The notes under the pieces were generated by a model. That model had not been told where the DNA came from, ran no database searches, and saw nothing but the letters and a program-made list of their open reading frames with translations. Made by a program: the position numbers and the translations under genes. Shown one piece after another: positions 27,358-35,953 of a DNA stretch of 64,000 bases. The DNA is from Agromyces lapidis. GTDB taxonomy: Bacteria; Actinomycetota; Actinomycetes; Actinomycetales; Microbacteriaceae. How positions within the stretch are numbered: the stretch's first letter is position 1; every line of letters begins with the position of its first letter. The stretch is taken from positions 1 to 64,000 of the forward strand of contig NZ_WBIQ01000001.1 in assembly GCF_009749405.1 (NCBI RefSeq), read 5' to 3'.

Positions 27358-29955
27358 ATGCCCGTGCAGCACCCGAACCCATCCACCACCCCGCGCCGGC
27401 GCGTGCCCGCGATGCTCGCGGTGCTCGCCGTCGCGGCGTCGGGCCTCGCGGTCGCCGCGAGTCCGAGCCTCGCCACCGCCGCCGAGGCTGGCGTCGTCGT
27501 CAACGAGATCGTCTACGACGATGTCGTCGCAGGCCAGGTCGACGCGATCGAGCTGTACAACGCCGGCACCACGAGCGTGGATGTCTCGGGGTGGAAGGTC
27601 TTCGACGACAAGCGCGAGGAGGCCGGCGTGATCCCCGCCGGGACGAGCCTCGCGGCGGGCGGGTTCCTCGTGCTCGAGAAGGACGGGTCGCCCCTCGGAT
27701 TCCCGTTCGGGCTCGGCAAGGGCGACGCGGTCACGCTCGTCGACGCGGCGGGCGCCGAGGTCGACTCGTACGCCTACGCTGCGACGGCGCCCCTCGGCGA
27801 CTGGTCGCGCTGCGCCGACGGTGGCGAGTGGGCGCACGGCACCGCGCTCACCCTGGGTGCGCCGAACACCTGCGAGACCGCGGCCGTTCCCGGAACCATC
27901 GTGCTCAACGAGGTCGATTCGGGTCCCGCCGACTGGATCGAGCTCATCAACCCGGGCGACGCGGCCGTCGACCTCGCGGGCGTCGAGATCCGCGACAACT
28001 CCGACGACCACCGCTGGTTCTTCGCGGCCGGCGCGACCCTCGCCGCGGGTGAGCGGCTCGTCGTCGACGCCGAGACCGAGGGCGTCGACGTGAACGGAGC
28101 CCCGCAGCAGTTCCAGGCCGCGATCGGCATCGGCGGCTCCGACTCGATCCGCGTGTTCGGCGCCGACGGCACGCTCGTCGACGAGACCTCGTGGACGGGG
28201 CATCCGGCCGTCGACGGCGACGAGGCGGCCGCGAGCTTCGCGCGCTGCCCCGACGCGACGGGCGAATTCGCGCTCGCCCGGGTCACGCCCGGCGCGGCCA
28301 ACGACTGCGTGCTGCCGGCCCTTGCGATCAACGAGGTCGAGTCGAACGGCGACGCCACCGACTGGGTCGAGGTCGTGAACACCGGCGAGGCGCCGATCGA
28401 TCTCTCGGGCTGGACCGTCATGGACAGCGACCCCGCCGGGCACGCGGCCGACGTCACGCCGGTCGCGGCCGGCACCATGCTCGCGCCTGGGGCCTTCTTC
28501 GTCTTCGACGGCGGCAGCCACTTCGCCTTCGGGCTGGGCGGCGCGGATGTCGCGACCGTGCGCAACGCGAGCGGCCTCACCGTCGCCGAGTACACCTGGA
28601 CCGAGCACGCCGCCGTCACCTGGGCGCGCTGCCCCGACGGCACCGGCGACTTCGCCGATGCGAAGGCCGCCACGAAGGGCGCGACGAACTGCGGCGACGG
28701 CACCGGTGAGCCCGGCGGACCCGAGGAGCCCGTCGCGAAGGCATGGCCCGGCTCGGCCGAGGTGACCGTGCTCGACGAGACCGCGATGTTCCTCGAGGAC
28801 TCCTCTGGCCTCGACGCGCAGGCGACGCCTGACGGCACCGTGCTCTGGGCCGTCGACAACGGCACCGGCACCTTCTGGAAGCTCGACGTCGACGCCGCCG
28901 GTACCGCCGCGTTCGCCGACGGCTGGGCCGAGGGCAAGCGCGCCCGGTTCCAGCGCGACGCCGGGAACCCGGCCGCGGCCGGACCCGACGCCGAGGGCAT
29001 CACGGTCGACGGCGACGGGCGCGTCTACCTCGCCTCCGAGCGCGACAACTCGAAGAAGGGCGTGAACCAGAACGTCGTGCTCGCCGTCGACCCCGACGCG
29101 CCCGGCCCCGACGTCGTCGCCGCCCAGGAGTGGGACCTCACCGCCTCACTGCCGCAGGTCGCCGCGAACACCGGGGTCGAGGCCGTCGAATGGGTGTCGG
29201 ATGCCTCGCTCGCGGGCCTGCTCGTCGACCGGAGCACCGGCGCGCCCTACGAGCCGGCCGACTACCCCGGCCACGGTGACGGGCTCTTCTTCGTGGCCGT
29301 CGAGGACAACGGATTCGTCTACGCCTACGCGCTCGGCACCGACGGTTCCATCGCGCAGGTCGCGGAGATCGGCCCGGGCCTGGGCGGCGTCATGGCGCTC
29401 GACTACGACACGGTGCTCGGCGAGCTCTGGGCGGTCTGCGACGACGGCTGCGAGGGCCGCTCGGCCCGCATCGCGTTCACCGGCGAGGCTCCCGAGATCA
29501 GCCTGTTCGCCCGGCCCGAGGGCATGCCCAACCTCAACAACGAGGGCTTCGCGACGACGCCCGCGGCGCTCGAGGCCGGCGCCTCGGTGCGTTCGGCCTC
29601 GGCCGTCGTCGCGGCGGATGCCGCTGCCGAGCGGCCCGTGTGGTGGTTCGCCGACGGCGAGCAGCCCGCCGCCCTCCGTGCGGGCACACTGCCCGCCGCG
29701 GCGGGGGAGCCGGGCGGGGAGCCCGGGCCGGGCGACGGCGGTGACGGCGGTGACGGTGACGGCGGCACGGGCGGCGGCGACGGGACGGACGGCACCGGCT
29801 CGCAGTCCGCTGCGTCCGACGGCCTCGCCGAGACCGGCGTCGACGCGGGACTGCTCGCGCTCGCACCGCTCGCCGTGCTCATCGCGGGACTCGGCGCTGC
29901 CCTGCTCATCGCGGCCCGCCGGCGCCGTCGCGCCGGGGCGTCAGCGGCCGAGTAG
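27358..29955 (+). CDS. Secreted multi-lamin-tail protein with sortase-like anchor
   Basis: This 865-residue surface protein starts with a signal peptide (LAVLAVAASGLAVAASPSLA, cleavage near ATA-AEA about 42). Three lamin-tail domains follow, each starting like VVVNEIVYDD, IVLNEVDSG or LAINEVESNGDATDWVEVV. Then comes a propeller-like region with DGTVLWAVDNGTGTFWKL and DAEGITVDGDGRVYLASERD, an esterase-like-phytase/SdiA-regulated type domain. A GD/GG-rich linker leads to LAETGVD (about 823), a hydrophobic helix and an RRRRR tail. This is a variant LPxTG sorting signal. The start follows CAGGAG. It is probably displayed on the cell wall. Binding or phosphoesterase activity is only a guess. Confidence 0.85.
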   Translation: MPVQHPNPSTTPRRRVPAMLAVLAVAASGLAVAASPSLATAAEAGVVVNEIVYDDVVAGQVDAIELYNAGTTSVDVSGWKVFDDKREEAGVIPAGTSLAAGGFLVLEKDGSPLGFPFGLGKGDAVTLVDAAGAEVDSYAYAATAPLGDWSRCADGGEWAHGTALTLGAPNTCETAAVPGTIVLNEVDSGPADWIELINPGDAAVDLAGVEIRDNSDDHRWFFAAGATLAAGERLVVDAETEGVDVNGAPQQFQAAIGIGGSDSIRVFGADGTLVDETSWTGHPAVDGDEAAASFARCPDATGEFALARVTPGAANDCVLPALAINEVESNGDATDWVEVVNTGEAPIDLSGWTVMDSDPAGHAADVTPVAAGTMLAPGAFFVFDGGSHFAFGLGGADVATVRNASGLTVAEYTWTEHAAVTWARCPDGTGDFADAKAATKGATNCGDGTGEPGGPEEPVAKAWPGSAEVTVLDETAMFLEDSSGLDAQATPDGTVLWAVDNGTGTFWKLDVDAAGTAAFADGWAEGKRARFQRDAGNPAAAGPDAEGITVDGDGRVYLASERDNSKKGVNQNVVLAVDPDAPGPDVVAAQEWDLTASLPQVAANTGVEAVEWVSDASLAGLLVDRSTGAPYEPADYPGHGDGLFFVAVEDNGFVYAYALGTDGSIAQVAEIGPGLGGVMALDYDTVLGELWAVCDDGCEGRSARIAFTGEAPEISLFARPEGMPNLNNEGFATTPAALEAGASVRSASAVVAADAAAERPVWWFADGEQPAALRAGTLPAAAGEPGGEPGPGDGGDGGDGDGGTGGGDGTDGTGSQSAASDGLAETGVDAGLLALAPLAVLIAGLGAALLIAARRRRRAGASAAE

Positions 29956-29979
29956 CGGGCAAGGACCCCACGACAGACC

Positions 29980-30010
29980 GGCCGGGCGACTCCACCAGGG
30001 GCGCCCGGCC
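29980..30010. terminator. Terminator hairpin after the lamin-tail gene
   Basis: GGCCGGGCG and CGCCCGGCC pair in a 9-bp stem with a 13-base loop, starting 25 bases after the stop. Confidence 0.6.
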
Positions 30011-30020
30011 GCGCTGTTCC

Positions 30021-30049
30021 GACATTGAGTCGCTCAGTGACTCAGTGTC
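30021..30049. promoter_or_regulatory. Inverted repeat, operator candidate
   Basis: GACATTGAGTC and GACTCAGTGTC are complementary at 10 of 11 positions with a 7-base spacer. It lies after a terminator and about 120 bases upstream of the next gene, so a regulator site is more likely than a terminator. No cognate regulator is adjacent. Confidence 0.4.
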
Positions 30050-30096
30050 AGAGTCGCGGGGAGCGCCCACCGCCGGTCAGAGGGGTGGCGGCGGGG

Positions 30097-30132
30097 GGAT
30101 CGATGTGTTATACCCGGAGGGGGTATCGATCC
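30097..30132. promoter_or_regulatory. Nested palindrome resembling a CsoR-type metal operator
   Basis: An inner ATACCC-N5-GGGTAT (30110-30126) is nested in outer GGATCGAT / ATCGATCC arms. G/C-run sites of the form TACCC..GGGTA are bound by CsoR/RcnR-family copper or persulfide sensors. It lies 37 bases before the next gene. No csoR gene is visible in the window. Confidence 0.4.
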
Positions 30133-30168
30133 TCGGCATCCCCGAAGCTCGTGCAAGGAGGCGCAGCG

Positions 30169-30765
30169 ATGAACCGAACCGACCACGCGGCCCCGACCGC
30201 GACCGACGGTACGGCCGTCACGACCCCACCGCCATCCATTCCGCTCATCGTCGTCGCGCTCGCCATCGGCGTGGCCAGCGGTATCGGGCTGCTGTTCAGC
30301 GGCTACCCCGAGGCGCTCAGCGCGACCGTGCCCATGACCGCGCTCGGCATCGCCACGCTCTGCTACCTCGCGGCGGCCGTCACCGGGCTGCGTTGGGTCG
30401 CCTGGCTCGTCGTGGGCGTCGGCACCGTGCTCGTCTTCGGCGCCGAACTGCTCGATGTGCCGCGCTGGGCGGCGCTCACGGGGGCGGGAGTCGTGCTCGT
30501 CGTCGTCGGGCTCATCCGGCGGCCGCGGGTCACGACGCCGCAGGCGCTCGCGATGCTCGCCTACTTCGGCGTCGCCGTCGTCGCCCTCGCGCTCGAACCG
30601 CGCATCGGGCTCGCGCTCGCCGGTGCCGCGCTCGCCGCGCACGCCGCCTGGGACTTCGTGCACTACCGCCGCAACGAGGTCGTCGGGCGATCGCTCGCCC
30701 TCTGGTGCATGGGGCTCGACCTGGCGCTCGGATTCGTCTGCATCGGCATCGCGATCGCCGGGTGA
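30169..30765 (+). CDS. Six-helix membrane protein, unknown function
   Basis: This 198-residue protein has a Thr/Pro-rich cytosolic N-terminus of ~25 residues, then about six to seven closely packed hydrophobic helices (PLIVVALAIGVASGIGLLFS, AVTGLRWVAWLVVGVGTVLV, ALALEPRIGLALAGAALAAH). A conserved-looking AAWDFVHYRRNEVVGRSLAL loop near 157-176 could be a functional site. No family is recognised. A strong AAGGAGG ribosome-binding site precedes the ATG. The nested CsoR-like palindrome upstream hints at metal or sulfur-stress control. Confidence 0.75.
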   Translation: MNRTDHAAPTATDGTAVTTPPPSIPLIVVALAIGVASGIGLLFSGYPEALSATVPMTALGIATLCYLAAAVTGLRWVAWLVVGVGTVLVFGAELLDVPRWAALTGAGVVLVVVGLIRRPRVTTPQALAMLAYFGVAVVALALEPRIGLALAGAALAAHAAWDFVHYRRNEVVGRSLALWCMGLDLALGFVCIGIAIAG

Positions 30766-30767
30766 CC

Positions 30768-31583
30768 TCAACTCACGCGAACCGTCGGCGGCGTCGCCGA
30801 CGGCGTCGCGTGCCAGAACGTCGGCAGCCCCCTGCGTGCGATGAGCCACTCGGCGACGACGAGGTTCGGCACCCAGCAGAGGAACGGCACCGCGGCGTAC
30901 GCGTTCGCGAAGACGGCGTCGAAGTCGAAGTCGCCGGTCGCGAAGGGGAGCTGCGCGACGATGAGCAGCGGCAGCCAGATGCGGAGCGCGACGGCCGCGT
31001 AGGTCAGCGCGAAGTTGCGCATCATCCAGGCGCGGTGGCTCGCGACATCCCGCCGCCGGATGGCACGGTAGCCGAGCCAGCCGGTGACGAGCCAGAGCAC
31101 GCCGAGCGAGCCGAAGCCGAACAGGCCGACGAGCCCCGCGTCGTTCACCGGGGCGATCACGAGGCCGGCGACGCCGGCGATGCCGACGGCGACGAAGTAG
31201 CCGCGGCCGGTCCAGCGATGCACTCGCGGATGCCTCGTGCGGAGGCCGCGCCAGAACTGCAGCGGGCCGACGACGAGTGCGAACCCGCCCGCGACGATGT
31301 GCGCGTAGAACGCGAGCTGCACGGGCCACGGCTGCTCGGCGTAGTTGCCGGCGAGCCCGCCTGAAGGTGTCTCGGCGAGGGTGCGCAGCGGGGCCGTGAG
31401 GTAGGGCACGACGATGAACGCGGCGATGCCGAGAGAGGAGAGGAGCACCCACGTCCACCCGATGCGGGTCGCGGCGGTGCGGCGGCGCGCGGGGGCGGGC
31501 GGCGATGCAGGGATGGCGGCGCTGTTTGCGGCGTTCGCGGCGGAATCGGCCGGGGCGGCGACGGGATCGGTGAAGGAGGGCAT
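30768..31583 (-). CDS. DUF2306 family membrane protein
   Basis: This 271-residue protein has an Ala/Pro-rich N-terminus and about seven membrane helices. It carries the DUF2306 hallmark FYAHIVAGGFALVVGPLQFW with HPRVHRWTGRGYFVAV and the later SHRAWMMRNFALTYAAVALR. The paired histidines (HIVAGG, HRWTGR, HRAWM) resemble haem- or quinone-linked membrane proteins, but no activity is established. It is convergent with the preceding gene with only a 2-base gap. Confidence 0.85.
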   Translation of the reverse strand: MPSFTDPVAAPADSAANAANSAAIPASPPAPARRRTAATRIGWTWVLLSSLGIAAFIVVPYLTAPLRTLAETPSGGLAGNYAEQPWPVQLAFYAHIVAGGFALVVGPLQFWRGLRTRHPRVHRWTGRGYFVAVGIAGVAGLVIAPVNDAGLVGLFGFGSLGVLWLVTGWLGYRAIRRRDVASHRAWMMRNFALTYAAVALRIWLPLLIVAQLPFATGDFDFDAVFANAYAAVPFLCWVPNLVVAEWLIARRGLPTFWHATPSATPPTVRVS

Positions 31584-31749
31584 GGCCGCACGCTACGAGC
31601 CTCGGCGTGGCGCGGTCATCGGGTGAACCCCCGGATCGATGCGGGGGTCGAGCGCCACCCGCCCCCGGGTCGCAGCGCCCGCTAGAGTCGGCAGGGCACC
31701 CGCGCGGCATCCGAGCTGCGTCGCGCGGAACGATCCCGGAGGCCGCGAC

Positions 31750-33114
31750 TTGTCCGAACCCGTCTGGCACCGCCGAGACCGCCCGCCTGTCGAGCGGCCG
31801 AAGGCGGGCAACCCCGCCCTTCACTTCGCCGAGCCGCGGCCCGGCGCTGCGGCGCTGCCGCGGGCGGTCGGCGACGCGTGCGTCGGGTTGCTCTTCGGGC
31901 TCGTCGCGGTGTTCCTCCTCGGGCTGATGACCGGCATCGTCGGTGAGGAGGCGCTGGGTCCGCTGAGCCGCGAGCTCGAGGCCGACGCGACACTTCGCGG
32001 TTCGTTCGGCTCGCTGTTCGTCGTCGTGCCGGCCGCGATGGCGCTGCTCGGCGTCGCCGGGGGCGTCGAGCGACTGCTGTGGCCGCGGGCGCTCTCGCGC
32101 CAGCGCCGTGACGAACCCGATGCGGTGCCGCCCTCGCGCGTTCGCCGACGCCTGCGCACGACGCCCGGCGCGATGTTCGGGCGCGTCGCGCTCGGCATCG
32201 GCCTCGTCGGCGTCGCCGTCTCGCTGCTGATGCTCGGCATCCTCGCGACCGATTCGGGCAGCACCGACGACGCGGTGACGTGGATCGTGCTGCTCGGCGG
32301 CCTCGTCGGGGCCGCCGGCTGGCTGCTCGCCCGGCGTCTGTGGAGGGCGCTCGATCGTTCGTGGAACGAGCGGCTCGTCGCCGCGCGCGGACGCCGCGGC
32401 GACGTGACCCGCGCGCTCGATGCCGAACGCGAACGACGCGAGCGCGCTTCGCCCGACGACGGCCCGCCGATCCTCGGCCCCGCGGCCGACCGGCGGCTCC
32501 GGCGCGTGACGGGAATCGCGGCGATCCCGTTCGCCCTCGCATGTGTGGCCTGGATCGTGTCGGTCTACGCCCGCCAGCAGTGCCGGGGCTGCGATCCGGT
32601 GAGCTACGACCAGCCCATCGAGCAGGCGATCGACGCCGTGAGTCTCGCGGGCGGCATCGCGGTGCTGCTCACGTCGGCCGCGCTCGCCGCCTGCGGGCTC
32701 GGATGGCTCGTGCTCGCCGCCATGCGCCGGTCGGCCGCCGCCCGCTGGGTCGCCGACGGAGTGCCGCGCCGCGCCCCGGAGGATCGCCTCGAGTGGTTGC
32801 TGCTCGGTGACACCGCCGCCGTCGGGGTCGCGCGGCTGCTCGCGGGGGTCGCCGCGCTGCCCCTCATGCTCGCGTTCACAGGTGTCCCGCTCTTCGACAT
32901 CGACTACACGGTGTCATGGATCGACGTCGGCGCCTGCCTCCTCACCGCGGGCGGGCTGCTTCTCGCCGCGGTCGTCGTCTCGCTCGTCGATGCGTCGCGT
33001 GCGGTGCGCAGCCGCAACCGGCTGCGCGCGGCGTGCTCACCGGGTGATCCCGAGATCATCCACCGGGCCGGACGATCCGAGGAGCGAGTCGAGTTCGACC
33101 GCGGCGGCGACTGA
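31750..33114 (+). CDS. Polytopic membrane protein with extracytoplasmic CxxC (paralogue B)
   Basis: This 454-residue protein has the same plan as the gene at 15250: a charged N-terminus, paired hydrophobic helices (VGLLFGLVAVFLLGLMTGIV, AMALLGVAGGVERLL), a CxxC (Cys278, Cys281) in ARQQCRGCDPVSYDQPIEQA, then DAVSLAGGIAVL, ARWVADGVPRRAPEDR and RSRNRLRAACSPGDPE. The TTG start at 31750 is set by GGAGG eight bases before it and by the onset of coding sequence. Function is unknown. Conservation of the CxxC and following acidic/aromatic residues in two diverged copies shows they matter. Confidence 0.75.
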   Translation: MSEPVWHRRDRPPVERPKAGNPALHFAEPRPGAAALPRAVGDACVGLLFGLVAVFLLGLMTGIVGEEALGPLSRELEADATLRGSFGSLFVVVPAAMALLGVAGGVERLLWPRALSRQRRDEPDAVPPSRVRRRLRTTPGAMFGRVALGIGLVGVAVSLLMLGILATDSGSTDDAVTWIVLLGGLVGAAGWLLARRLWRALDRSWNERLVAARGRRGDVTRALDAERERRERASPDDGPPILGPAADRRLRRVTGIAAIPFALACVAWIVSVYARQQCRGCDPVSYDQPIEQAIDAVSLAGGIAVLLTSAALAACGLGWLVLAAMRRSAAARWVADGVPRRAPEDRLEWLLLGDTAAVGVARLLAGVAALPLMLAFTGVPLFDIDYTVSWIDVGACLLTAGGLLLAAVVVSLVDASRAVRSRNRLRAACSPGDPEIIHRAGRSEERVEFDRGGD

Positions 33115-33124
33115 CCCGCCCGCC

Positions 33125-33832
33125 TCAGATGACGACGTCGATCTCGTCGTCGGCGTGCGTGCCGACGTACTGCGCGTCGATGAGGATCGGCAGGTGGTCG
33201 CTCGACCCGCGCGGCAGCGTCTCGACGCGGCGGATCTCGAAGTCGGCCGAGGTCGCGAAGTCGAAGTGGCCGCGGAAGTACTTGTAGCGCGTGTAGGTGC
33301 GGCTGTCGCTGAGGGTGAGCTCGTAGCCGGCGTCGCGCACCTTCTCGGCCAGATTGTCTTTGAAGACGGGGTAGTTGTAGTCGCCCACCATGAGGGTCGG
33401 CAGGTGCGGGCCCATCAGCTGCAGCGAGCCGAGCGCCGAGTGGATCTGGTGCCGCCGCAAGGAGTTGAGGGCGGTGAGCGGCGCAGCGTGGAACGACGCG
33501 ATGATCACCTCGCGGTCGTGCTGCAGGTCGACGAGTCGTGCACCGAGCAGCCGCTCGTGCGCGGGGCGCAGCAGGCGGTCGTGCAGCGACTTCTTGAGGG
33601 CGAAGGCGCGGATGTCTCGCGGCGTGAACCGGTCGGGCCGGTAGTAGAGCGCGAGCCCGAGCCGGTTGCCGGTCGTCGAGTGCGCGAGCCGCAGCCGTGC
33701 GACCTCTTCGGCGAGGTCGGTGGTGTCGCACTCCTGCAGGCAGAGCACGTCGGGAGAGTAGCGCTCATCGAGCGCCGCGAGCTCGGTGATCGCGCGGTGC
33801 TTGCGGAGGTTGTAGCTGATGACCAGCATCAC
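33125..33832 (-). CDS. Endonuclease/exonuclease/phosphatase family protein
   Basis: This 235-residue protein has the EEP fold motifs: LVISYNLRKH (Asn), VLCLQECDTTDLAEE (catalytic Glu), TGNRLGLALYYRPDRF, PTLMVGDYNYPVF (GDxN), and the terminal RGSSDHLPILIDA (SDH catalytic His). All metal and catalytic residues are present, so it is probably an active phosphodiesterase on nucleic acid or a phospholipid headgroup. No signal peptide is seen, so it is cytosolic. It is convergent with the CxxC membrane gene. Confidence 0.88.
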   Translation of the reverse strand: MMLVISYNLRKHRAITELAALDERYSPDVLCLQECDTTDLAEEVARLRLAHSTTGNRLGLALYYRPDRFTPRDIRAFALKKSLHDRLLRPAHERLLGARLVDLQHDREVIIASFHAAPLTALNSLRRHQIHSALGSLQLMGPHLPTLMVGDYNYPVFKDNLAEKVRDAGYELTLSDSRTYTRYKYFRGHFDFATSADFEIRRVETLPRGSSDHLPILIDAQYVGTHADDEIDVVI

Positions 33833-33881
33833 CTCAGCCTAGGCGTTCAGGGTGAACGTGAGCCGTGGATGACGTGACGGG

Positions 33882-34826
33882 TCATGCCGCGCTCGCGGCG
33901 AGCGCCGCCCGCACCTCCTCCTCGACGAGGTCGGCGTTGATCGCCGCGCCCGCCATGCTGCCGGCAGCCATCGCGTACGGCACCGAGGAGCGCGGATCGG
34001 TCACGTTGCCCGCTGCCCACACCCCGGGCACGCTCGTGCGCCCCATCGCGTCGACCGCGGCGAACTCGCCGCCCATCGGGTGCGCGGCCCGGTCGGCGCC
34101 GAGTTGCCGCAGCACGGGGTCGTTCGGTTCGGGCGCAGGTCCTGCGAAGATCGCGTCGCTCGCGAGCTCGGTGCCGTCGTCGAGGCGGATGCCGCGGAGC
34201 GAGCCCCGCTCGTCGGCGAGGATCTCCGCGACGGCGCGCTCCTCGATCTCGATGCCGCGGGCGAGGAGGCCGGCGCGCGCCTCGTCGGGAAGCTCGACGC
34301 CGTGCGCGAAGACGGTGACGCGTGCGGTGAGCTGCCGCATGAGCTGGGCCTGGTGCACCTGCGCGGCGCTCGCGGCGAGCACGGCGACGCGCCGATCGCG
34401 CGCCTCCCAGCCGTCGCAGTAGGGGCAGGCGAACGCCCCTCGTCCCCACTGCTCGGCGAGCCCGCGAATGGACGGCAACGCGTCTCGGAGGCCGCTCGCG
34501 ACGAGGAGCCGCCTGGCGTGCAGGCGCTCGCCGTCGGCGAGTTCGATCGTGAAGGCGGGCGCCGAGCCGTGCGCGGCGACCACGACGCCACTGCGTACCG
34601 CCACGCCGTCGTAGCGCTCGAGCTCGGCGCGCCCGTCGGCGAGGAGGGCGAGCGGCGAGCTGTGATCGCGGCCGAGCACGCCGTGCATGTGGCCGGCGAA
34701 TCGGTTGCGCGGGCGGCCTTCGTCGAGCACGAGGACTCGCCGGCGGGAGCGGCCGAGCATGAGCGCGGCGCTGAGTCCGGCGCTGCCGCCGCCGATGATG
34801 ATGACGTCCCAGGTGGTCTGCTGCAT
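33882..34826 (-). CDS. Thioredoxin reductase-like FAD/NAD(P)H oxidoreductase
   Basis: This 314-residue flavoprotein starts TTWDVIIIGGGSAGLSAALM (FAD motif) and has AFACPYCDGWEARD (about 133-146), with the redox-active CxxC as C-P-Y-C rather than C-A-T-C. It also has VAVLAASAAQVHQAQLMRQL as the NAD(P) Rossmann segment and GVWAAGNVTDPRSSVPYAMA near the end. It would pass electrons from NAD(P)H through the CxxC to a small redox partner. The usual TrxR dimer arm is short. It is divergent from an XRE-cupin regulator across a perfect 18-base palindrome and is its likely target. Confidence 0.85.
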   Translation of the reverse strand: MQQTTWDVIIIGGGSAGLSAALMLGRSRRRVLVLDEGRPRNRFAGHMHGVLGRDHSSPLALLADGRAELERYDGVAVRSGVVVAAHGSAPAFTIELADGERLHARRLLVASGLRDALPSIRGLAEQWGRGAFACPYCDGWEARDRRVAVLAASAAQVHQAQLMRQLTARVTVFAHGVELPDEARAGLLARGIEIEERAVAEILADERGSLRGIRLDDGTELASDAIFAGPAPEPNDPVLRQLGADRAAHPMGGEFAAVDAMGRTSVPGVWAAGNVTDPRSSVPYAMAAGSMAGAAINADLVEEEVRAALAASAA

Positions 34827-34855
34827 GTCCCGATCCTCGAGGTGCCATGATGGAA

Positions 34856-34873
34856 CGGCAAATGAGTTTGCCG
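34856..34873. promoter_or_regulatory. Palindromic operator between reductase and XRE-cupin regulator
   Basis: CGGCAAA-TGAG-TTTGCCG is a perfect inverted repeat between the two divergent starts (34826 and 34893). It is the expected site for the XRE-cupin protein. Confidence 0.7.
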
Positions 34874-34892
34874 AAACCGCAAAGGATGCCCC

Positions 34893-35483
34893 ATGCCCGA
34901 CGATCCTGCCGGCCAGCCGCTGGACCGCATGCTCGACGGCGTCGCTCCGCGGCTGCGAGCGCTCCGCACCCGTCGCGGGCTCACGCTCGCCGAACTCTCG
35001 GAGGAGACCGGCATCTCGGCGAGCACGCTCTCGCGGCTCGAGTCGGGCGGTCGACGTCCGACGCTCGACCTGCTGATCCGGCTCGCCGCGGTGTACCGGG
35101 CGAGCCTCGACGACCTCGTCGGCGCCCCTCAGATCGCCGACCCGAGGGTGCACCCGAAGCCGTTCTACCGCGACGGCACGGCGATCATCCCGCTCACCCG
35201 CAGCAACCCCGACGTGCACGCGTTCAAGATGGTGCTGCCGGGGCATCCGCCCGATGCGCCGGTGCCGCAGCGCGCGCACGAGGGCTACGACTGGGTCTAC
35301 GTGCTGAGCGGACGGGTGCGCCTCGCGCTCGGCGACGACGAGATCCTGCTCGACGCCGGCGAGGCGGCCGAGTTCGACACGCGGGTGCCGCACGGCACCG
35401 CAAGCGCGTCGCTCGAGCCCGCCGAGGTGCTGAACCTGTTGAGTGCGCAGGGCGAGCGGGTGCACGTGCGCGCGACGCGCTGA
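34893..35483 (+). CDS. XRE-family regulator with cupin sensor domain
   Basis: This 196-residue protein has an N-terminal helix-turn-helix (LRALRTRRGLTLAELSEETG, ISASTLSRLESGGRRPTLDL) and a C-terminal cupin. The cupin includes the HEGYDWVYVLSGRVRLALGD motif (about 127-146) and AAEFDTRVPHGTASAS. Such regulators sense a small ligand through the cupin and often control a linked oxidoreductase. The divergent thioredoxin reductase-like gene and intervening palindrome fit this. The ATG follows AAAGGATG within normal spacing. Confidence 0.88.
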   Translation: MPDDPAGQPLDRMLDGVAPRLRALRTRRGLTLAELSEETGISASTLSRLESGGRRPTLDLLIRLAAVYRASLDDLVGAPQIADPRVHPKPFYRDGTAIIPLTRSNPDVHAFKMVLPGHPPDAPVPQRAHEGYDWVYVLSGRVRLALGDDEILLDAGEAAEFDTRVPHGTASASLEPAEVLNLLSAQGERVHVRATR

Positions 35484-35537
35484 TCGCTCGCCGGGGTCGG
35501 CCGACCGCAGCGACCGTCCGGCTCTAGGCTGACGCCC

Positions 35538-35909
35538 ATGGCCTTCGTGTTCACCATCCTCACGCTCGCCGCCATGGTGTACGCGCTGGTCGACATCATC
35601 ATGCGCGACGACTCCGAGGTGAAGCACCTGCCGAAGCTCGGCTGGATCCTCCTCGTCGTGCTGCTGCCGCTCATCGGCACCATCCTGTGGTTCGCGGTGG
35701 GCCGCGAGCGCTCCTCGGCGGGCCGCCGCGGCGGGGTCGCCCCGGCCGCTCCGGCCGCCCCGCAGGCGGTCGTGCCGCAGAGAGCGCCCGGCGAGGCACG
35801 CTCGACCGAGGAGCAGCTCGCCGACCTCGATCGCGAGATCGAGTACTACGAGAAGCGCGCCGAACTCGAGCGGCGGAGGCGGGAAGTCGGGGGAGAAGCG
35901 CCCGGGTAG
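35538..35909 (+). CDS. PLDc_N-domain membrane protein
   Basis: This 123-residue protein has two N-terminal helices (FTILTLAAMVYALVDIIM and LGWILLVVLLPLIGTILWFA) separated by RDDSEVKHLPK, the phospholipase D nuclease N-terminal (PLDc_N) domain. It then has a Pro/Ala linker and a charged coiled coil (EEQLADLDREIEYYEKRAEL). No phospholipase catalytic HKD motif is present, as is usual for these short actinobacterial proteins. It may be a membrane scaffold; the role is unknown. It starts 54 bases after the XRE-cupin stop. Confidence 0.85.
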   Translation: MAFVFTILTLAAMVYALVDIIMRDDSEVKHLPKLGWILLVVLLPLIGTILWFAVGRERSSAGRRGGVAPAAPAAPQAVVPQRAPGEARSTEEQLADLDREIEYYEKRAELERRRREVGGEAPG

Positions 35910-35953
35910 CCCGACGGCGGATCGGTCGGAAGCGGTTCGATCCGCGCGAAGGC

